A DNA stretch of 64,000 bases from Indibacter alkaliphilus LW1. Lineage in GTDB: Bacteria > Bacteroidota > Bacteroidia > Cytophagales > Cyclobacteriaceae. Position 1 is the first letter of the stretch; every line of letters starts with the position of its first letter. Shown in pieces: positions 47,125 to 55,324 of this stretch. Location of the stretch: assembly GCF_000295935.2 (NCBI RefSeq), contig NZ_ALWO02000014.1, forward strand, positions 62,001 to 126,000, read 5' to 3'. Below the pieces are notes generated by a model that saw only the letters and a program-made list of their open reading frames with translations, was not told the origin of the DNA and ran no database searches. Both the position numbers and the translations under genes were made by a program.

Positions 47125-48693
47125 ATGAAGACCTTCCAATACGCCCAAAAATACCTCACCGCCTCCATCGCCCTCGGCATCGCCAATGGAAACATAAAAG
47201 GCATTCTCAGCTCTGAAACACGGGAAAAAGTTAAAGCCAGTGCTACTGCGGTTGAAAAAATCGTAGCCAATGGCCAACCTGTCTATGGCATTAACACAGG
47301 CTTTGGACCATTGTGCACCACGCTGATCTCTCCCGATCAAACCCGTAAACTCCAAGAAAACCTGCTCAAAAGCCATGCAGTGGGTGTAGGCGAACCTATT
47401 CCTGTGGAAATTTCCAAACTGATGCTAATCCTGAAGTTACATGCGCTAGCAAAAGGTTTCTCGGGCATACAGGGACAAACCTTGGACAGGATACTTTGGC
47501 ATATTGAAAATGATATCATCCCAGTAGTACCCAAACAAGGTTCGGTAGGTGCCTCAGGTGACCTTGCTCCCCTCTCCCATTTGTTTTTGCCGTTGATAGG
47601 TTTGGGGAAGGTGCATGTGAATGGAAAAATATTACCCACCGCAGAAGTCCTCCAAGAGCATCACCTATCCCCCATTCACCTAGGCCCCAAAGAAGGACTA
47701 GGATTGATCAACGGCACGCAGTTTATTGCAGCTTTTGGAGTGAAAGTTCTAGAACGCTTTTACAATATCCTCGCCCATGCAGACATTACAGGAGCCATGA
47801 TGCTGGAAGGATTATTAGGGTCGATCAAGCCATTTTCTTCCGAACTCCATCAACTGCGACCATACAAAGGCAATCAACATGTAGCGCAGACCATCCTCAA
47901 CCTCTTACATGAATCTGAGATTGTACATTCCCATGCCACCTGTGCACGGGTGCAGGATCCTTATTCCTTGCGCTGCATGCCCCAAGTCCATGGAGCCTCC
48001 CGCAATGCATGGCTGCACCTGAAACAAATCCTAGAAATTGAAATCAACTCTGTGACTGATAATCCTGTAGTCTTTGACGAAAACCACACCATCAGTGGAG
48101 GCAACTTCCACGGCCAACCCATTGCCATGCCATTGGATTATGCTTGTTTTGCCGCATCGGAGATTGGAAATATTTCTGACAGAAGAATATATCTTTCCTT
48201 GGAAGGTGACACGCCAGGAGTTCCCAAACTACTATTGAAAGAAACAGGCTTGAACTCCGGTTTTATGATCCCTCAATACACCACTGCGGCTTTGGCAAGT
48301 GAGAACAAAGGACTTTGCTTCCCTTCTTCCGCCGACAGCATCCCAACTTCCCTTGGTCAGGAAGACCATGTAAGTATGGGTTCGATCGGGGCAAGAAAGG
48401 CCTTGCAGGTCATAGAAAATGTGGAAAAAATACTCGGAGTCGAACTCTTCTGTGCTGCACAAGCGGTGGATTTCCATGCCCCATTAAAATCCGGGAAGAT
48501 CATGGCGGCACTTCACGAACATGTGCGTACTAAAATCAAACATATCACCGAAGATCAGATCATGTATGAAGATATGGAGACCGCCATTGAGATGATCCGA
48601 AGTGGAGAATTGCTTAACTTGGCAAGGGAGATTGCTGAAAAAGAAGGATTGGAATTGGAGACAAAGTGGTCGGGGGAGTTTGAAAGTTATTAA
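47125..48693 (+). CDS. hutH: Histidine ammonia-lyase
   Basis: 522 residues from the ATG at 47125. The longer TTG frame at 47104 only reads the repeat. Deaminates histidine to urocanate. The MIO prosthetic-group triad Ala-Ser-Gly is at residues 143-145 in GSVGASGDLAPLSHLFLP. Other motifs are GINTGFGPL (active-site Tyr before it in PVYGIN), NGTQFIAAFG, QDPYSLRCMPQVHGASR and GGNFHGQP. First hut gene; hutI and hutU lie 6.6 kb downstream, past unrelated genes. Confidence 0.96.
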   Translation: MKTFQYAQKYLTASIALGIANGNIKGILSSETREKVKASATAVEKIVANGQPVYGINTGFGPLCTTLISPDQTRKLQENLLKSHAVGVGEPIPVEISKLMLILKLHALAKGFSGIQGQTLDRILWHIENDIIPVVPKQGSVGASGDLAPLSHLFLPLIGLGKVHVNGKILPTAEVLQEHHLSPIHLGPKEGLGLINGTQFIAAFGVKVLERFYNILAHADITGAMMLEGLLGSIKPFSSELHQLRPYKGNQHVAQTILNLLHESEIVHSHATCARVQDPYSLRCMPQVHGASRNAWLHLKQILEIEINSVTDNPVVFDENHTISGGNFHGQPIAMPLDYACFAASEIGNISDRRIYLSLEGDTPGVPKLLLKETGLNSGFMIPQYTTAALASENKGLCFPSSADSIPTSLGQEDHVSMGSIGARKALQVIENVEKILGVELFCAAQAVDFHAPLKSGKIMAALHEHVRTKIKHITEDQIMYEDMETAIEMIRSGELLNLAREIAEKEGLELETKWSGEFESY

Positions 48694-48702
48694 GTTTCAA
48701 AA

Positions 48703-48822
48703 TGGCCACAAAGGTACGAAGGCACAAAGTTTTTTCTGTATTTGCCATGAAAAAAAAATAGTATGGTTTTAGAAATCATCCTTCGTGTCTTGGCGGCTTG
48801 GTGGCAAAACAAAACTTTTTAA
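48703..48822. repeat. Intergenic ACAAAGGTACGAAGGCACAAAG repeat block after hutH
   Basis: Contains GGCCACAAAGGTACGAAGGC, then ACAAAG, and about 60 nt on CCTTCGTGTCTTGGCGGC and TTGGTGGC. These are the same word family (cacaaaggcactaagacac; ccttcgtggc) as at 54880-55215. No gene is seen between 48694 and 48874. Confidence 0.55.
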
Positions 48823-48874
48823 CTACCATTAAAGGAGCCTTGAAAAACAAAGTCACGTACTAAGTAAATCACTG

Positions 48875-49591
48875 TTATTTCTCTTTGATTAAAACCGTTT
48901 TGGTTATTTTATCAAAAATAATCAAAGAATCGCCTCTGATCTCATAGGATATTTTTTCAACTGCATTGATTGCGGGAACTTTTAATATCAGGTACTTTTC
49001 TTCAGAAGTAGAAAAATAATATGAAGGTATGTCCGAAAATTGGAAATCATGACCACCTTTTCTCGCAAGATCTCTAAAAAATCTAGTGTCGAGGATATAC
49101 CGACCATCTTCTGTATAGACGACTTTATAGTTTTTAGCCGAATTATCAAGTTCCTTGTTCAAAGAACCGTCATAATTGAAAGATTGCTTTTCTATCCAGG
49201 TTCCTACTAATCTTTCATCAATTTGTTCCTTACTTGAAGACGGCGTAACGCTAGCAGAGGATTTAATAAGAGGTGAAAAATTCACTTGATGTTTCTTCAT
49301 TTCTAATTCGAACTCTAAAGCAAGCATATCCCCTTTTCTCTTTGCAAAAACTACGAGCTCATCCCCATCATTCATTGGGATTTCAAAAACCAATCCACCG
49401 AATTTTTCAGTACCTACGCTAATTATTGAAGTGCTTTCCCCAGTATGCAAAGTCACCAAATAGTGTTTTTTATCTTTTTCAATCAAAATTATATCCTGAT
49501 CTCCTACCAAACTCCCAAGGTAAGTTCCTTCCAGACTTTGGCCAGAGGAAGAAAAACCGATCATAAAGAAAATTATTGGTAGGTATTTCAT
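48875..49591 (-). CDS. Secreted protein of unknown function
   Basis: 238 residues with a signal peptide MKYLPIIFFMIGFSSSGQS. Residues 20-100 are beta-rich (LEGTYLGSLVGDQDIILIEK). A second similar region around 125-235 includes RLVGTWIEKQSF and GRYILDTRFFRDL, which may be a lipocalin-like strand pattern. I do not recognise a named family. Same strand as the peptide export operon and 340 nt downstream of the precursor gene, so it is probably separate. Confidence 0.6.
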   Translation of the reverse strand: MKYLPIIFFMIGFSSSGQSLEGTYLGSLVGDQDIILIEKDKKHYLVTLHTGESTSIISVGTEKFGGLVFEIPMNDGDELVVFAKRKGDMLALEFELEMKKHQVNFSPLIKSSASVTPSSSKEQIDERLVGTWIEKQSFNYDGSLNKELDNSAKNYKVVYTEDGRYILDTRFFRDLARKGGHDFQFSDIPSYYFSTSEEKYLILKVPAINAVEKISYEIRGDSLIIFDKITKTVLIKEK

Positions 49592-49932
49592 ATTTTTTTT
49601 ATTGAATGCAAATAGACAAAAGGAATATTGTATCCCCCTCCCAATCAGTGGTTTTCCCTTATACTCAATTTCATAAAATCTATCTCATTATTTGATTAAT
49701 TGATTCCCAAAGAAAATCTAAATCTACAAAAGAAATCATACCTGTAAATTTAATTTTCGAATTCTTAAAGATTCAATTATTAATAATATTCTTTAACAAA
49801 ACTTAAAAACAAACTTATAACTATAAGACCAATTAATAAACCTAATAGGTTTTTTATATAAAAGGATAATTAATCGATTTATTCTTTGAATCCCTAGGTT
49901 TACTCGTAAAATAAATAAACCTAGGGATATTG
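49592..49932. terminator. Intergenic region with hairpin terminator of the GG-peptide gene
   Basis: No gene recognised. Positions 49890-49928 form a perfect 13-bp hairpin (ATCCCTAGGTTTA and TAAACCTAGGGAT, loop of 13) starting 5 nt past the peptide stop. The T-tract after it is weak, so it may stabilise mRNA instead of terminating. A second small hairpin, AAACCTA-A-TAGGTTTTTT, lies near 49837-49855. Confidence 0.55.
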
Positions 49933-50088
49933 CTAAATTTGGGACATACAATTCCACAACTTATAAGTGTAATACATTGCTGTTGCAGAGTTTGAATGTG
50001 TTGTCTGAGATGCATAGTACATCATTTCTACCATTGAACATCCACCCCCATTCACCATCTCCATTTTTTCAATACTCAACTCTCTCAT
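49933..50088 (-). CDS. Double-glycine leader peptide precursor (bacteriocin-like)
   Basis: 51 residues. The leader MRELSIEKMEMVNGGG fits the ELSxxExxxVxGG pattern cut by C39-peptidase ABC transporters. The core after it has about 35 residues, starts with CSMVEMMYYASQ and ends with YKLWNCMSQI. It holds exactly two cysteines (Cys17 and Cys47), suggesting a disulfide loop, and is rich in Met, Tyr, Ser and Thr. No similarity to a named bacteriocin is obvious to me. It lies 83 nt downstream of the HTH gene and on the same strand as the exporter with C39 domain. Strong by leader and context; activity unproven. Confidence 0.82.
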   Translation of the reverse strand: MRELSIEKMEMVNGGGCSMVEMMYYASQTTHSNSATAMYYTYKLWNCMSQI

Positions 50089-50149
50089 AACAAATTTAAT
50101 TTTTTGGTTAGAAATTTATTTAAACAATAATTAAAACTAAACCCAAACC

Positions 50150-50168
50150 GGTGAAATAATCTTTCACC
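50150..50168. promoter_or_regulatory. Small inverted repeat between HTH gene and precursor gene
   Basis: GGTGAAA-TAATC-TTTCACC, perfect 7-bp arms, 4 nt after the HTH stop and about 60 nt before the precursor start. It could be an operator or a weak attenuator that lets the precursor be expressed separately from the transporter. Confidence 0.4.
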
Positions 50169-50171
50169 CAG

Positions 50172-50381
50172 TCAATTATTTTCTGTAAAAATGTAACTTT
50201 TTTCATCCTTACAATAATAGATTTCTCGACCCAGCGTCAACCTCAAGTCATCTATTATCATATACACCATCCTTTTGGACACTCCGATGGACTTTGCCTG
50301 TTCACCAGGCCCACCCGTCTTCTTTTTCTCTATCAACTCTATCAGTAGCTTTGTCCTCTCGTAATACTTCAATCCTGCCAT
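50172..50381 (-). CDS. Small HTH (winged-helix type) DNA-binding protein
   Basis: 69 residues. The whole protein is one HTH domain: KYYERTKLLIELIEKKKTGG, then GEQAKSIGVSKRMVYMIIDD as helix-turn-helix, and LGREIYYCKDEKSYIF as the wing. It begins 1 nt after the ABC transporter stop, so it is in the same operon. Small HTH proteins in this place probably regulate the peptide operon, though the direction of control is not visible. Confidence 0.8.
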   Translation of the reverse strand: MAGLKYYERTKLLIELIEKKKTGGPGEQAKSIGVSKRMVYMIIDDLRLTLGREIYYCKDEKSYIFTENN

Positions 50382-50382
50382 T

Positions 50383-52575
50383 TTAGCTCCAGTTTGGTTT
50401 CAATATATTTTGATACGCTCTACTCAATAGATTATCCTTTTGCAATAGTTCTTCCGCCGTACCATGGGCAATAATCTGCCCCTTTTCCAAAATCAGTACC
50501 CTGTCCATACCAGCTGCCAAAGTTGGCTGGTGGGTGATCAACAATAGGGATGCACCTGTATTGCTCACATAATCGAACACCAAAGACAAGACTAGCCGCT
50601 CTATCCCATAATCCATAGCTGATGTAGCTTCATCTAGAATCAAGATCTTAGGTCTCCTCACCATAGCCCTAGCAAGCCCCACAAGTTGCCTCTGCCCTCC
50701 AGAGAGATTCCTTCCATCTTCCCCACATAAGGTCAATACTCCTTGTGGAAGGATGTCAAACAAATTCCACCAACCCATTTCTTGAAGCAATTTAGCGGTA
50801 GCCTCCAAATCTTCCGGGGTATTGCTTAAAGCAATGTTGTCCAATACAGAGCCGTTAAATAGTTTCTCTTTTTGATTCACTACCCCCAGTTGCTTTCGCC
50901 AATGCTCTGTACTGATTTGGCCTGTACCCAAAAATGGCATTTGGACTTTCCCTTGCTCTGGTAGGTAAAAGCATTGAATTAAATCAACCAGTGTACTTTT
51001 GCCTGTGCCTACATGGGCAAATAAAGCTGTTGTCTGACCTGCATGGAGTTGAAAACTCACCCCTTTAAGGATTGGACTTCTCCCTGGGTAACGGAACATC
51101 AGCTGATCAACTGTCAAAAGGCATTCAGCATGGATAGTTTTAGAATTGCTCTCCAATATCGTTTGATCCTCTTCTTTCAATCCAGCAATCTCATGCATCC
51201 TTTCAAAAGCAACTTTGGCTTCTTGTAACTGTATATTGGCAACTACCAATCCCGCTACAGCCGGAATAATGGAACTCCCTACCTGTATCATTGCCATCAG
51301 TTCACCCAATTGTAGATTTTCCTGAAAAACCAAGTAAACTCCTAAACCAAAAAGTAAACTCATGAACACAGCCACAATGACCTGTGTAAAAAAGGAAAAG
51401 TTATTACCCAATATGGCCAAATCATATCCTTTGCTTTGATAATGGGTGTAAACCTGATCGATCCGTTGGCGAAACACCTCCTCCTTGCCATATGACCTGA
51501 GTACCTGAATCCCTGTCAGACTATCGATATACTGCGTTTCATTCAGCGCATGGGCTGCCATGACTTCCTTTTGCTTGGCAATGATAGGACGGTGATATCT
51601 CCATCCTACAAAGAGAAAAGCCAGAGAACCCAATACACAAAGCCACCCAATGATGTTGGATTGATAAAAAACGAAAATCAAGGACACCAGCACTACCAGT
51701 AAATTGATGATCACCGTTCCTGTAATCAGGGAAACAGTATTTTTGATCCGAAGGGAATCATTCATCCTTGCAATCAAATCACCTGTACTGAAGCCTTTGA
51801 AGTACTTCATCGGAAGATGTAAAATCTTTCCGATAAAAGATGATACAATCCGGATATTAAGATCTCTACCCTGTCTTGCCATAAAGACACCTTGGAAATA
51901 ACCCAACAATGACCTGAATAGCAAAAGCAATCCTAAGGCAACCACTCCCAAAATGGCTTTGTCATAAGTTTGGTTGGGAAGAAAATCATCAATCAGTTTC
52001 TGGGAAAAAATTGCCGTAGAAAGTCCTGTAATAGCCATCAAAGTCCCCAGAACAGTCGCAACCAATAGAATCGGAATATCTTCTGCAATCAGGGATTTGA
52101 ACCAATCCATTTTGGAGTTCGATTGAATTTTGTGTGTCTGGAACTTTTCGGTAGGAATAACCTGAAGCAAAATACTAGACTTCCAGATATCCTTCAGCTC
52201 TGCTTCATTGGTCGAAATAATACCCACTCCGGGGTCACTCAGCCAGAATTTCTCCCCATCAAAGCCAAAACACACTATATAATGCTCTCTTACCTTGTCC
52301 ATGATCACATGCAGAATCACTGGGGCTTCCTGTTCTTTCAAGTGTTTGACTTCTGCTTCAAAGCCCTTTGCCTCCAATCCAATCTCAGCGGCTGCTTGGA
52401 TCAGACCAAGGAGTGTAGTTCCTGACATGGTTGTCCCACTTACATCACGAAGCTTTTCCTGTGTGACTTCTCCACCATGATATTTGGAAATGGTACTCAG
52501 GCAAGCCAACCCACAGGCATATTCTCCCAATTGGGTTACATGAAACTTCTTTAATTTGAATGTTGCTAATTTCAT
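50383..52575 (-). CDS. Peptidase-containing ABC transporter (C39 peptidase, bacteriocin exporter)
   Basis: 730 residues. The C39 peptidase domain (1-135) has Gln15, Cys21 in QLGEYACGLACL, His98 in VREHYIVCFGF and Asp114 in WLSDPG, so the triad is complete; the usual Asp before Cys is Ala. An ABC membrane domain spans about 160-450. The nucleotide-binding domain has Walker A AHVGTGKST (about 521; the first Gly of the motif is Ala), signature LSGGQRQLVGLARAM (about 623) and Walker B ILILDEATSAMD. It cuts GG leaders and exports the core. It overlaps the thioredoxin-like gene by 4 nt. Confidence 0.94.
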   Translation of the reverse strand: MKLATFKLKKFHVTQLGEYACGLACLSTISKYHGGEVTQEKLRDVSGTTMSGTTLLGLIQAAAEIGLEAKGFEAEVKHLKEQEAPVILHVIMDKVREHYIVCFGFDGEKFWLSDPGVGIISTNEAELKDIWKSSILLQVIPTEKFQTHKIQSNSKMDWFKSLIAEDIPILLVATVLGTLMAITGLSTAIFSQKLIDDFLPNQTYDKAILGVVALGLLLLFRSLLGYFQGVFMARQGRDLNIRIVSSFIGKILHLPMKYFKGFSTGDLIARMNDSLRIKNTVSLITGTVIINLLVVLVSLIFVFYQSNIIGWLCVLGSLAFLFVGWRYHRPIIAKQKEVMAAHALNETQYIDSLTGIQVLRSYGKEEVFRQRIDQVYTHYQSKGYDLAILGNNFSFFTQVIVAVFMSLLFGLGVYLVFQENLQLGELMAMIQVGSSIIPAVAGLVVANIQLQEAKVAFERMHEIAGLKEEDQTILESNSKTIHAECLLTVDQLMFRYPGRSPILKGVSFQLHAGQTTALFAHVGTGKSTLVDLIQCFYLPEQGKVQMPFLGTGQISTEHWRKQLGVVNQKEKLFNGSVLDNIALSNTPEDLEATAKLLQEMGWWNLFDILPQGVLTLCGEDGRNLSGGQRQLVGLARAMVRRPKILILDEATSAMDYGIERLVLSLVFDYVSNTGASLLLITHQPTLAAGMDRVLILEKGQIIAHGTAEELLQKDNLLSRAYQNILKPNWS

Positions 52576-53111
52576 TTCTCCACCTCCTTTCTATCTAAAA
52601 GTTTGTCCAGCAGGATGTCCAATTTCACAGGCCCTTGGTAGTTGGCAATTAGCTCCCCTTTAGAATCGTAGCAAAAAACACTTGGTACAGATTTAACCCC
52701 GAGGTAGGCCGAAAGCTTCATTTCCTCATCCAATGCCACTTTTATATTTGACTCGGAGACAAATGGATATTCATCCATAAAGCCTTCCAACTCTTCTCTT
52801 TCTTGAGAACTTGCCAATAGTATATTGATTTGCCCAAATTCAGTAAATCGCTCATTGAGTGCATTGAGTTCTATCTTGCACATCTCACAGGTCGAGTTGA
52901 AATAAATAATGAGCAATGGGCTTCCTGAGGCAAAATCACTAATAGAGAATGTCTTTTCATCGAAAGATTTTAGCCAAAAATTGGGAACAACTTGAATCTG
53001 CTCTTTGATTTGGGCAATATCTTCTGATTTCCTCTGATATTTCCATGCAAAAAGCCCCAACATGCCCAACATCCCGACAACCATAAACAACAAAACTATT
53101 TTTCTCACCAT
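52572..53111 (-). CDS. Membrane-anchored thioredoxin-like protein
   Basis: 179 residues. One N-terminal membrane anchor (about 4-23), then a periplasmic TlpA/AhpC-like thioredoxin fold: PNFWLKSFDEKTFSISDF, YFNSTCEMCKIELNAL with the redox pair Cys75-Glu-Met-Cys78, and the cis-Pro region YLGVKSVPSVFCYDSKG. Members oxidise or reduce exported proteins. Its place in an operon whose precursor has two cysteines suggests it handles that disulfide. It follows the membrane-protein gene by 3 nt. Confidence 0.88.
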   Translation of the reverse strand: MVRKIVLLFMVVGMLGMLGLFAWKYQRKSEDIAQIKEQIQVVPNFWLKSFDEKTFSISDFASGSPLLIIYFNSTCEMCKIELNALNERFTEFGQINILLASSQEREELEGFMDEYPFVSESNIKVALDEEMKLSAYLGVKSVPSVFCYDSKGELIANYQGPVKLDILLDKLLDRKEVEK

Positions 53112-53114
53112 GGA

Positions 53115-53744
53115 TTAGGTAAAGTTTAAGGTTAAAAACAAGATCAAAATCAACCAAAAGCTCATAGAAAAAAGATATGAGCCCAATACAACTTTGGAAC
53201 TTTCAGTCTTCTTGATTTCAATTTCTTGACTAAAGAAATAAATCAATAAAAAAATGTAAATGATTTCAAATACATTCAGCAACTGTAATGGATAATAACA
53301 TAAAGGCTGAATTGCCTCTGGGTTTAGAAAACTCAAAACCGACAAAGGGTAAAAAAGCGAAAATTCTGTATATGTAAAATCGGATAATGCCCCAAAGGCA
53401 ACTTTGACCATCCCTGCCAAGACAATGATACTTTCTGCATACACAGCTACCTTGAACAAACTTCCCAACTTAACACCTTGGTGGCTATTGGCAAAGAAAA
53501 GTCCCGCATACAGCACCAAGGACATAAGAAAACATTTAATTGATAAAATAAAAAAAGTAAAAAATATCGAAAACTTATTCCAGTACTTCATTTCTTCAAG
53601 CATTTCCAAAAGAACGTTTTCAGGAATTTCAATTTCTACTTGATTGGCTAACTCAGCCATAATCATGGTTTCTATATCCAACATTAAAAAACCAATAATA
53701 AATAGGCTTAAAGCATAAAAAGCCAACAATCCAAAAACCTTCAT
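53115..53744 (-). CDS. Five-helix membrane protein of unknown function (peptide export operon)
   Basis: 209 residues with five hydrophobic segments (about 4-24, 54-80, 90-115, 150-170, 185-205). A conserved-looking loop between helices 1 and 2 is acidic (QVEIEIPENVLLEMLEEM). I recognise no family. It is first in the operon and its stop is 3 nt from the thioredoxin-like start. It could be an immunity protein, a redox partner of the thioredoxin, or an exporter subunit. Confidence 0.7.
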   Translation of the reverse strand: MKVFGLLAFYALSLFIIGFLMLDIETMIMAELANQVEIEIPENVLLEMLEEMKYWNKFSIFFTFFILSIKCFLMSLVLYAGLFFANSHQGVKLGSLFKVAVYAESIIVLAGMVKVAFGALSDFTYTEFSLFYPLSVLSFLNPEAIQPLCYYPLQLLNVFEIIYIFLLIYFFSQEIEIKKTESSKVVLGSYLFSMSFWLILILFLTLNFT

Positions 53745-54126
53745 GATTCACCAATTAAACCAGATAAAAACCTTTAATCAAAGTATAATGCTTGAAAAAA
53801 GGACAATTAATTATAACTCATTAAAATTTAGAATCAAAAATCAGCGCATCCGAATAATTAAAATCCTATATTAAATTGAACTTTTTTGATATTAAAAAAC
53901 AAATATAATTTTAAAAAATTAGTTTACCCCCCCTCCTTTACAAACTAATTTATAAGTAAAAACCATTTTTTCGAAAGATTAAACTTTTTTTTATAGTTTT
54001 TGAAAAAAATTAGAGTGCAATTCAGTTAAACCAGAATTTTATTGAAAAATAAGTTCATCCTAAGCAGGCTGGACTAGAACTTAATCATAGATATAAAAAA
54101 AAGACCAATTCCAAAATCCATTCCAA
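53745..54126. promoter_or_regulatory. Upstream region of the peptide export operon with long inverted repeat
   Basis: About 380 AT-rich bases without a gene. Positions 53916-53951 form a perfect 10-bp inverted repeat, AAATTAGTTT and AAACTAATTT, around a C-rich centre (ACCCCCCCTCCTTTAC), 172 nt before the first start codon. It is a plausible operator, unproven. Confidence 0.4.
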
Positions 54127-54537
54127 TTATCGGATAGCGTAAAATTCCAAATCAAAATATTCAGAAATCGGAAGAAAGTCTCTGTCCAAATGAAATAGAG
54201 GGACCTTTCGAGAAATAGCATACCATGCAATCAAACAATCATAGCTTTTACGAATGGTATATCCCTTGGTTCTCAAGACAGAATATACCTGCGCAGCACC
54301 TGCGGCTGCTTCAAATGGATCAGCTTGGATTTGCTTCAATGCACTCAGCTTGTCTTTCATTATTAAAAAATCATTAGGATACTTTAATCCCTGCAAAATC
54401 TCTTGGTAAATGGGTGGACAGATCAAAACTTGATCTTTATTCAACAATTCTTGCACTGCAGAAGTAAGTTTTCGGTCTTTTCCAGTAAAAAAAGCAATCC
54501 ACACACTCGTATCTATCAGCACCTCAACCATTTTCAT
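54127..54537 (-). CDS. vapC: VapC-type PIN-domain toxin (second module)
   Basis: 136 residues. PIN motifs: VLIDTSVWIAFFTGKD (Asp), PPIYQEILQGL (Glu), KSYDCLIAWYAISRKVPL (Asp) and FHLDRDF (Asp). Different sequence from the module at 44.4 kb, so not a recent copy. Its start overlaps the antitoxin stop by 14 nt. Confidence 0.9.
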   Translation of the reverse strand: MKMVEVLIDTSVWIAFFTGKDRKLTSAVQELLNKDQVLICPPIYQEILQGLKYPNDFLIMKDKLSALKQIQADPFEAAAGAAQVYSVLRTKGYTIRKSYDCLIAWYAISRKVPLFHLDRDFLPISEYFDLEFYAIR

Positions 54538-54724
54538 CAGTCCTCATGGTATCTAAATCCCCAGACCAATCAATCTTACCTGCCATTTCAGAAAGCTCTC
54601 GCAATTTAATTAATCTTAGAAACTCTTTCAGCGCCAAATTGACCGCCTCCTTTTTTGTTTTGATATTCGTTTTTTCAAGGATCTCATCAATTAGTTTCTG
54701 GTCGATTTCAATATTTGTTCTCAT
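54524..54724 (-). CDS. vapB: VapB-type antitoxin (second module)
   Basis: 66 residues from the ATG at 54724. The longer frame to 54787 adds a hydrophobic run that does not belong. MRTNIEIDQKLIDEILEKT and KTKKEAVNLALKEFLRLIK match the DUF2191/VapB ribbon-helix-helix, with a C-terminal toxin-binding tail IDWSGDLDTMRTDE. Two direct TATACAC words (54737-54743 and 54759-54765, 22 bp apart) in the leader are possible operator half-sites. Confidence 0.88.
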   Translation of the reverse strand: MRTNIEIDQKLIDEILEKTNIKTKKEAVNLALKEFLRLIKLRELSEMAGKIDWSGDLDTMRTDENG

Positions 54725-54879
54725 GGCAACATCATTTATACACAAAAATACAAAATTATATACACATAACCATTTGCATTCTATCACTGATTTTTAAAAA
54801 TTACTCCAGGTTATCAATTATAGAATAAATTAGTATGGAAGATTATGAAGGGATTTGGGTACTTTTGTAATAGAGCCAC

Positions 54880-55215
54880 AAAGGCACTAAGACACAAAGG
54901 AAATATTACATTGAAGTAAGATGCTAAAGACGAGAAACAAGAACCAAGAGGCAAGAGACAAGACTGTTTTCGTTACCTCATAAAAGCCTTTGCGACTTTG
55001 CGAGCCAAAAACCAAACCTTTGTGCCTTCGTGGCATATGAAAAGAATGGAATGCGAGATGAGAAAATCATATACCCTGCCTTGCGCCAGCCTTTGCGACT
55101 TCGCGGCTTTGCGAGCCAAAAATAAAGCTTAGTGTCTTAGTGCCCATGTCTGCCGACAGGCAGGTTAGTGGTAAAAAAACTGCGCCTTTGCGTCCCTGTC
55201 TGCCGACAGGCAGGT
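54880..55215. repeat. Block of intergenic repeats with two palindromic 20-bp elements before hutI
   Basis: Between 54725 and 55324 there is no gene. The block holds AGCCACAAAGGCACTAAG with ACACAAAGG (54882), CCTTTGCGACTTTGCGAGCC (54988), CCTTTGTGCCTTCGTGGC (55018), CTTTGCGACTTCGCGGC (55090) and CTTAGTGTCTTAGTGCCC (55130). Two copies of the element TGTCTGCCGACAGGCAGG lie at 55147-55164 and 55197-55214, each set between two halves of the surrounding words (TTAGTG or TTTGCG). Confidence 0.75.
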
Positions 55216-55324
55216 TTGCGAGAAACCAAAAGAACCTTCGAGGTTCAGAGATCTTAAAAGTTTAAAAAAAATCAATGTTCAAACCTTCGAGGTTTTGAAA
55301 ACCTCAAAGGTTAACTCAAGTACT

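Noticed and set aside
54880-55215. Repeat block considered as a CRISPR array
   Set aside because: Units vary in length and word, spacing is irregular, no constant repeat plus unique spacers, and no cas genes.
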